5,978 nt of DNA, from NCBI GenBank assembly GCA_937915965.1, contig CALGHC010000748.1, forward strand, positions 1 through 5,978, in the 5' to 3' direction. The DNA is from an uncultured Myxococcales bacterium (GTDB taxonomy: Bacteria > Myxococcota_A > UBA9042). A program made the translations under genes and the position numbers. Position 1 is the stretch's first letter. Each line of letters starts with the position of its first letter. This document shows, piece after piece, positions 1 to 4,698 of this stretch. The notes under the pieces were generated by a model that saw nothing but the letters and a program-made list of their open reading frames with translations, had not been told where the DNA came from and searched no databases.

Positions 1-96
1 GTTGGCGTTGGCGTTGGCGTTGGCTGTGGCGTTGGCGTTGGCGTTGGCGATGGCGATGGCGATGGCGACGGCGATGGCGATGGCGATGGCGTCGGC
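1..96. repeat. Hexanucleotide tandem repeat, (G-N-T/C-GGC)n, 16 units, touching the left edge
   Basis: Sixteen consecutive 6-base units can be read directly: GTTGGC x4, one TGTGGC, GTTGGC x3, GATGGC x3, one GACGGC, GATGGC x3 and one GTCGGC. The repeat changes type halfway, from GTTGGC to GATGGC, and continues off the left edge, so its full length is unknown. All three + frames are open across it (Val-Gly/Asp-Gly, Leu-Ala/Met-Ala, or Trp-Arg dipeptides). At least one minus frame is also open (Ala-Ile/Ala-Asn dipeptides). The frame starting at base 1 stays open to a TGA at 223-225. The array could be the low-complexity tail of an upstream gene or a non-coding microsatellite; the window alone cannot decide. 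Confidence 0.9.
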
Positions 97-264
97 GCTC
101 GCTGCGGTGCTGGCACCCCCGGTGGCGTCGTCGCCCGCACTGCTGTCCAGGTACCGCTCCTGGCCGCGCGCAGCGGGTTTTGGGGGCTGCTGCAACGGCC
201 CTGGCTTTATGCTATCAATCCGTGAACGGAGCCCTTGAACTGGGACCGCGTCCGAGGCCGTTGC
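97..264. other. Leader region upstream of the regulator, no confident gene
   Basis: This stretch separates the repeat from the regulator start. The + frame from base 1 (ending at TGA 223-225) and the + frame from base 2 (ending at TGA 236-238) run through it. Their peptides are low-complexity and match no family I recognise. A minus-strand frame is also open through here. Bases 203-222 are locally A/T-richer than their surroundings and include a TATGCT at 208-213. I see no matching -35 at proper spacing and no GG-N10-GC sigma-54 signature, so I do not call a promoter. Confidence 0.4.
254..257 (+). promoter_or_regulatory. Ribosome binding site (GAGG) deciding the GTG start of the regulator
   Basis: GAGG lies 7 bases before GTG 265. 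This supports GTG 265 over the upstream TTG 235, whose only purine-rich match (GGAG, 228-231) is just 3 bases away. Starting at 265 gives the typical receiver N-terminus, MQTLIVEDE. Confidence 0.6.
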
Positions 265-2117
265 GTGCAGACTCTCATCGTCGAAGACGAAGATCACGTT
301 CGCGAGCTGCTTGCAAGCGTCCTCGAGGCGCGTGGCCACGAAGTCGTCGCTTGCACCACTGGAGACGAGGCGCTTGAAGCGGTGACGCCCGGCGTGCCTC
401 CGCTGGTGCTGCTCGATTGGCTGCTGCCTGGAACCGACGGCCTGGAGACCGCCGGCGGCTGCGGCGCCTGCCCGGCGGCGAGGACGCGATCATCATCCTG
501 GTCACCGTCAAGAACGGCCCGGAAGATCTCGCCAAGGTCCTTGAAGCGGGAGCTGACGACTATATCCCCAAGCCGCTCGACGTCGACCATCTGATGATCC
601 GCCTCACCATCGCCGAACAACGGGTCGCCGACCGGTCCCGTCGCCGCGAGGCCGACGACCGCCTTGCGGCCGCGCTCGGCGAAGCGCGCGCCAGGCGCGA
701 CGATCTGCTGACGATCCTCGACCGCTTGCCCGAGGGAACCGTCCTCGTTGATGGCGACGGCAGGACCGGATTCATCAGCCGCGCCGCGCGCGTCGCGCTC
801 GAGCTGCCACTCGACCGAGAGCTGCGCGTGCCCTTCGCCGAGGCGCTTCGTATCGACGGCGACCAGGAGCGTGACCTCACCCACGCCTGCGATCTGCCGT
901 CGGACCAGCGCACGGCCACCAACCTGATGTTGGATCTGGCCAGCGGCCGCAGGTTGTGGCTGCGCGTCGAGGTCGTCGACGACCCGCGCAAATCCAGCGC
1001 TCGCATCTTGTTCCTGCACGACGTCAGCGAGGCAGAGTCCCTGCGCGAGCGGCTGCGCACCGGCGCTCGCTATCATCGCCTTGTCGGCCGGTCGCCAGCG
1101 ATGTTGGCGATCTACCAGCTGATCGAGGACCTCGCCGCGGTCGACACGACGGTGCTCATCGAAGGCGAGACCGGCACTGGCAAGGAGCTGGTCGCTCGCG
1201 CACTGCACGAGGCGAGCCCCCGCAAGGAGAAGGCCTTCGTGGCCGTCAACCTCGCCGGCCTCGCCGAGTCCCTCGTCGCCAGCCAGCTCTTCGGTCACAA
1301 GCGCGGCGCGTTCACCGGGGCGATCGCTGACCACAAGGGCGTCTTCGAGGCGGCCCACGGTGGCACGCTCTTCCTCGACGAGGTGGGAGACATCCCGCCG
1401 ACCGTTCAAACGAGCCTGCTGCGCGTCCTGCAGGAGCGCGAGGTCACCCGGGTCGGCGAGAACACGCCTCGGCCCGTCGACGTCCGGCTGATCGCCGCCA
1501 CCCACCGCAAGCTGGCCGACGAGGTCGATCGTGGCGCCTTCCGCAGCGACCTTCTCTATCGCCTCCGCGTCGCCCGCGTGGCGCTGCCGCCCGTGCGCGA
1601 GCGCCGCGAGGACATCCCGCTGCTCGTCGAGACCTTCATGCAGGAGGTCGGCGCGGCGATGGGCAAGCAGGTGCGCCGCGTCGACCCCGAGGCGACTCGG
1701 GTCCTGACCGATCACAACTGGCCGGGCAACGTGCGCGAGCTGCGCAGCGCGATCGAGTTTGCGATCGTCCGCGCACGCGGCGACGCCATCGAACCGGCAG
1801 ATCTGCCCGTCGAGATTCGCGAACCACGGGTCGCACTGTGTCCCGTGTCTTCCGTGTCTTCCGTGTCTTCCGTGCCGGCAGCGGCTGCCGCGTCGGTCGG
1901 GTCTGCGGTCCCTGTGACCACAGCAACTGGCGCGGCTGTCGCCGACTCGGACGCGCTCATTGGGCCACAGCGCCTCGACCGCGCCGCTGTCGCCGAGGCG
2001 CTGCGCCGGGCCAAGGGCAACCGGACACGAGCCGCCGAGCTGCTTGGTGTCGGCCGAGCGACCCTGTACCGGCACCTCAGCCGATTTGCCGATGACGACG
2101 CTGGCAGCGGCGCGTAG
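265..2117 (+). CDS. Sigma-54-dependent response regulator (REC-PAS-AAA+-Fis, NtrC type), frameshifted in the receiver domain
   Basis: This encodes a cytoplasmic bacterial enhancer-binding protein that would use ATP hydrolysis to open sigma-54 promoters when phosphorylated by an unseen histidine kinase. Restoring one base near 446-450 gives 617 residues. The receiver spans about 1-125, with acidic pocket E7/D8, phospho-acceptor D51, T81 and K103; NtrC spacing is D54/T82/K104. A helical linker follows, then a PAS-like domain at about 146-255. The AAA+ domain starts near 275 and has Walker A GETGTGKE (301-308), the sigma-54 contact loop GAFTGA (348-353), Walker B LFLDE (D372/E373) and WPGNVREL (486-493). 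A Ser/Val/Ala linker leads to a Fis-type helix-turn-helix (about 571-608). As written, the first frame runs 265-594 and the second frame is open to TAG 2115-2117, with homology switching at about 448. This may be a sequencing error or a real mutation. The ATPase motifs are all intact. A likely target is the sigma-54-like promoter at 2691. Confidence 0.92.
449..458. other. Frameshift site in the receiver domain, at a perfect 10-bp GC palindrome
   Basis: CCGCCGGCGG at 449-458 equals its own reverse complement. Receiver homology leaves the first frame after DGLE (436-447) and continues in the other frame as RRRLRRLPGGED from 450. Adding one base at 446-450 restores family spacing exactly. Strong GC secondary structure of this kind favours dropped bases both in sequencing and in replication. 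Confidence 0.75.
1845..1871 (+). repeat. 9-base tandem repeat, three copies (Val-Ser-Ser x3)
   Basis: GTGTCTTCC occurs three times in perfect tandem and is followed by another GTG. It encodes VSSVSSVSSV in the flexible linker between the AAA+ domain and the Fis-type DNA-binding domain of the regulator. A length of 9 bases keeps frame when copies are gained or lost, so linker length could vary between strains without breaking the protein. Confidence 0.9.
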
Positions 2118-2690
2118 CTGACGCAGTTGGCGTGGCTGGCTGCGACTCTGCTGCACGTCCCTTCTCCCTCATCGATGCGGTGGAACTCGACGCGGCCAAG
2201 CTTGACGCGGCCGGGTTGGACCGCTGGCCATTGGCGCTAGCCGCCTTGTGGGACGGGCTGATGCCAGCCGCCCTCCGCAGACGGTGGCGTTGCAAGGGGC
2301 GTGCCGCCGGTGCTCGGGGCGATGGCGATTCCGGCTGGGAATGTCGTTCAATACGCCTTCCGGGCTGCATCTGGCGACGCCGGGACCGGTATGGCCGGCC
2401 CGTTTGATCCGGTCTGGCCGACCCGCGTCCGCCCGCTCGCCGAGTCGGCACAACGCCCTGACGGTACGGTCAGCGAGGCAGCCCGGGAAAGGATGAGACG
2501 CTTCGAGACGCCCCGAGACTCGCGCCGCTGACGAGACGCCGGTCCATCGGGTCTTGGCGGCGCCGTTCTCGGTCGTCCGCTGCAGACCGACGAATTCGAG
2601 CAGATCGACTCGTGGATCACATCTTCGATCTTTCGAAGACCGCTCCAGAGGCAGTTGTGCAGGCGGTATCGGGTCGCAGAGCCGGCGCGT
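2118..2690. other. Long intergenic region, no confident gene
   Basis: This lies between the regulator stop and the sigma-54-like promoter. Short frames here (for example 2132-2407 and 2301-2531 on the + strand) have no convincing ribosome site, no recognisable domain and weaker codon bias than the flanking genes. It holds an imperfect 15-base direct repeat (2186-2200 and 2201-2215, LDAAK/LDAAG if translated), a 16-base imperfect dyad (2458-2473, arms CTGAC/GTCAG) and the dyad cluster at 2591-2640. I see no hairpin followed by a T-run that would act as an intrinsic terminator after the regulator. It may include a decayed gene, but I cannot identify one. Confidence 0.5.
2591..2639. promoter_or_regulatory. 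Cluster of overlapping dyads, possible activator binding sites
   Basis: Three elements are visible. CGAATTCG is a palindrome at 2591-2598. AGATCGA (2602-2608) pairs perfectly with TCGATCT (2625-2631). TCTTCGA (2622-2628) pairs perfectly with TCGAAGA (2633-2639) around a 4-base loop. The last two share bases 2625-2628, so they cannot form together as RNA hairpins. They sit about 50-100 bp upstream of the -24 element at 2691, the usual distance for NtrC-type upstream activating sites. Seven-base arms can arise by chance in a region this long, so the positional argument carries most of the weight. Confidence 0.35.
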
Positions 2691-2706
2691 TGGCCCGCTT
2701 CATGCA
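2691..2706 (+). promoter_or_regulatory. Sigma-54 (RpoN) -24/-12 promoter candidate
   Basis: TGGCCCGCTTCATGCA keeps the invariant GG (2692-2693) and GC (2704-2705) separated by exactly 10 bases. It matches the consensus TGGCACG-N4-TTGCA at all but two positions (C for A in the -24 box, A for the first T of the -12 box). Transcription would start near 2716-2718, leaving a leader of about 60 bases before ATG 2777. It lies downstream of the gene for a sigma-54 activator. It also makes the earlier in-frame GTG 2612 unusable on this transcript. Confidence 0.55.
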
Positions 2707-2764
2707 CAGTCTACGTCTCGAGGCGCGCCGGCTTCTGCCCGGCCTGACCGGCATCATCCTTTCC

Positions 2765-2768
2765 GAGG
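2765..2768 (+). promoter_or_regulatory. Ribosome binding site (GAGG) for the OmpA/TSP3 gene
   Basis: GAGG lies 8 bases before ATG 2777. The in-frame GTG at 2612 has only a weak GAG upstream and would add 55 residues before a signal sequence that is already unusually far from the N-terminus. ATG 2777 is therefore preferred. Confidence 0.6.
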
Positions 2769-2776
2769 CTTGCCAG

Positions 2777-4684
2777 ATGGACACCAAATACACCGCATCG
2801 CCAGTCGGCACATCTCAGCCTGCCAGCCGGCATCAGCCCGCCAGCCCGCATCAGCCCGCCAGCTCGCACGCGTGGAGCGACAGCCGTCGAAGCGGCCCGC
2901 GTGGGGCCCGAGGTGACCGCCGCGCCCTCGCCGCTGCCCTCGTCGGCCTGGGCCTGATCCTGGTCTCGACAGCCACGCCTGCCGGAGCCGCAGAGACGGC
3001 GCAGGTCAACGTGCGCCGCATGCGGGTCGCGCCGCATTCAGGAGATCTGCTGTCGATCCGTACCGCCGCGGACTTCGGCGGTCGGACCTGGGCGGCCGGC
3101 CTCTTCCTGGGCTACGCGGGCCGACCGTTGGTCATCGTCGACGGCACCGGTGGTGCGCAGGACGTCTACGATCTGGTCAACAGCCACTACACGGTCGACC
3201 TGCAGGCGAGCTACGTGATCTTCGAGCGGTTGTCGATCGCGGCGAATCTACCGCTGGTCGCATACAGCGCGGGCGGCAGGGGATTCCCCGGCGCCGATCC
3301 GGCCGCCGGCTTCGCCCTGGGCGAGGCGCGGGTCTCCGCCAAGTGGCTGATCATCGCCCGCAAGGGCAGCGGCTTTGGCCTCGCCGTCGAGCCCGAGCTG
3401 ACGCTACCGACCGCGGGCGCTCGCAGTTGGGCCGGTGACACCGGTCTGACCTTCGCTCCGCGCCTGATCGCTGACCTGCGTTTTGGTGCGACCACCGTCG
3501 CCGCCAACGCGGCGATTCGCCTGCGCGGTGGCGAGCAGATTGGCTTCTACGAGGCCAGCTCGGAGATCGAGGTCGGCGCCGGCTTGCGCCACGACCTCCT
3601 CGACGGCCGCCTCAAGCTGATCGGCGAGGCTGGCCTGTCGACCCAGGCCGGCAGTCCCTTTGACGGCAACGGCACCGCGCTTGAGCTCCAGGGCGGCGCG
3701 GCGCTTTGCGTGACCAATGGCCTGAGCGTCTACGCCGTCGCCGGCGGCGGCGCCCTCGAGGGCCTCGGAAGCACCTCGTTGCGGGCCATGGTCGGCGTTC
3801 GCGCCGAACGTTGCTGGGACGAGCCGGTCGTTCTCGATGGCGATCGCGACGGCGTGCCCGACGGCAAGGACGCCTGTCCGGCGGTCGCCGGCGTGGCCGA
3901 TCCCGACCCCGCGCGCAACGGCTGCCCGCCGGACGGCGACCGCGACGGAATTGTCGACGCCCAGGACGCCTGCCCGCAGGTCGCTGGCGCGGCCAACGCG
4001 GACCCAGCCCGCAACGGTTGCCCACCGGACCGCGACGGCGATGGCATCGTCGACGACGACGACGCCTGCCCGAAGGTCGCCGGCATGGCGCATGCGGAGC
4101 CGGCCCGCAATGGCTGCCCGCCCGACCGCGACAACGACGGCGTCGCCGACGCCCAGGATGCGTGTCCCGACGTGCCGGGGCGACCCAGCGCAGACCCAGC
4201 CGAGAATGGCTGTCCGCCTGACACCGACGGCGACGGAATTCGAGATCATCTCGACGCGTGCCCCGAGACCCCCGGTGACGCCTCCGAGTTCGCCAAGAAG
4301 AATGGCTGTCCGCCCCCCGAGGTCATGGAGACGAAGATCGAGCTGACCCAGCGCATCGAGTTCGACGTCGACGAAGCGATCGTCCTGCCCGCCTGGAAGC
4401 CCGTTCTGGACGACGTCGTGCAGCTGATGAAGGACCACAGCGAGCTGGTGCTGGTGCGGCTTGAGGGTCACACCGACAACACCCACACGGCGGACCACAA
4501 CCGCTCGCTGTCGCTGCGTCGCGCCCGGGCTGTCGTGGCCTACATGGTCTCGCGTGGCGTCGCGCGCAAGCGCCTCGATGCCGCTGGCTACGGAGACACG
4601 CGACCCAAGGTCGGCAACGACACCGAAGAGGGCCGCCAACGCAACCGACGCGTCGAGTTCACCATCGTGACGCGGAGCCGATGA
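2777..4684 (+). CDS. OmpA-family outer-membrane protein with N-terminal beta-barrel and five thrombospondin type 3 repeats
   Basis: The product is 635 residues. Residues 1-48 are polar, Arg-rich and carry QPAS repeats. A hydrophobic signal core follows (about 49-64), with probable cleavage after TPAGA (about residue 71). Residues 72-353 alternate polar and hydrophobic residues and look like outer-membrane beta-strands. Residues 354-513 are five tandem 32-residue TSP3 calcium-binding repeats (DxDxDGxxDxxDACP...NGCPP), each with two Cys. Residues from about 518 to the end form an OmpA peptidoglycan-binding domain with EGHTDN (563-568; D567 expected to contact diaminopimelate), LSLRRARAVVAY, AAGYGDTRP and NRRVEF (623-628). 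The protein probably tethers the outer membrane to the cell wall with a calcium-stiffened periplasmic spacer. It is followed after 14 bases by the lipoprotein gene, so the two are probably co-transcribed, likely from the promoter at 2691. The barrel is inferred from pattern, not from a recognised family. Confidence 0.9.
   Translation: MDTKYTASPVGTSQPASRHQPASPHQPASSHAWSDSRRSGPRGARGDRRALAAALVGLGLILVSTATPAGAAETAQVNVRRMRVAPHSGDLLSIRTAADFGGRTWAAGLFLGYAGRPLVIVDGTGGAQDVYDLVNSHYTVDLQASYVIFERLSIAANLPLVAYSAGGRGFPGADPAAGFALGEARVSAKWLIIARKGSGFGLAVEPELTLPTAGARSWAGDTGLTFAPRLIADLRFGATTVAANAAIRLRGGEQIGFYEASSEIEVGAGLRHDLLDGRLKLIGEAGLSTQAGSPFDGNGTALELQGGAALCVTNGLSVYAVAGGGALEGLGSTSLRAMVGVRAERCWDEPVVLDGDRDGVPDGKDACPAVAGVADPDPARNGCPPDGDRDGIVDAQDACPQVAGAANADPARNGCPPDRDGDGIVDDDDACPKVAGMAHAEPARNGCPPDRDNDGVADAQDACPDVPGRPSADPAENGCPPDTDGDGIRDHLDACPETPGDASEFAKKNGCPPPEVMETKIELTQRIEFDVDEAIVLPAWKPVLDDVVQLMKDHSELVLVRLEGHTDNTHTADHNRSLSLRRARAVVAYMVSRGVARKRLDAAGYGDTRPKVGNDTEEGRQRNRRVEFTIVTRSR
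2816..2866 (+). repeat. 18-base direct repeats encoding HQPAS in the pre-signal segment
   Basis: CATCAGCCCGCCAGCCCG (2831-2848) is repeated at 2849-2866 with one base change. A diverged half copy, CAGCCTGCCAGC, lies at 2816-2827. They encode QPASR-HQPASP-HQPASS, ahead of the hydrophobic signal core of the OmpA/TSP3 protein. Confidence 0.85.
3836..4315 (+). repeat. Five 96-base tandem repeats encoding TSP3 modules
   Basis: Units start at 3836, 3932, 4028, 4124 and 4220, each exactly 32 codons with no indels. The conserved frame is an Asp-rich loop (DGDRDG, DRDGDG, DTDGDG), then DACP, then NGCPP. Units 1-4 share ARNGCPP or AENGCPP; unit 5 is the most diverged (KKNGCPP) and borders the OmpA domain. 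The even length suggests amplification by unequal recombination, with constraint on module length. Confidence 0.92.
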
Positions 4685-4685
4685 T

Positions 4686-4692
4686 GAGGGAG
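4686..4692 (+). promoter_or_regulatory. Ribosome binding site (GAGGGAG) for the lipoprotein gene
   Basis: A strong purine-rich GAGGGAG sits 6 bases before ATG 4699 and just after the OmpA stop codon. It decides for ATG 4699 over the in-frame ATG codons at 4681 and 4684, which would overlap the preceding stop and have no such site at proper distance. Confidence 0.75.
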
Positions 4693-4698
4693 CCGAAA

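Noticed and set aside
1..96. CRISPR array
   Set aside because: The units are 6 bases with no spacers.
110..126. TGGCAC at 110-115 as a -24 box upstream of the regulator
   Set aside because: The nearest GC is one base out of the strict 10-base spacing, so the -12 element does not fit.
235..264. TTG 235 as start of the regulator
   Set aside because: Its purine-rich site is only 3 bases away, and it adds 10 residues not typical of receiver domains. GTG 265 has GAGG at 7 bases.
440..480. Programmed -1 ribosomal frameshifting to join the two receiver frames
   Set aside because: The switch region has no X-XXY-YYZ slippery heptamer with A/T runs; a one-base deletion explains it more simply.
2112..2124. 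GCGT-AGCTG-ACGC hairpin as terminator of the regulator gene
   Set aside because: Only 4 base pairs, and no T-run follows.
2137..2152. Second GG-N10-GC match (TGGCTGCGACTCTGCT) as sigma-54 promoter
   Set aside because: It has more mismatches than the 2691 site and lies over 600 bases from the next credible start codon.
294..2156. 620-codon open frame on the minus strand, antisense to the regulator
   Set aside because: It has no recognisable domain and covers a gene with intact sigma-54 activator motifs. Long antisense frames are expected in DNA this GC-rich.
2612..2776. GTG 2612 as start of the OmpA/TSP3 protein
   Set aside because: Weak ribosome site, it lies upstream of the predicted sigma-54 promoter, and it would push the signal core past residue 100.
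3404..4639. 411-codon minus-strand frame antisense to the OmpA/TSP3 gene
   Set aside because: Its internal repeats are simply the complement of the TSP3 units; no domain or ribosome site supports it.
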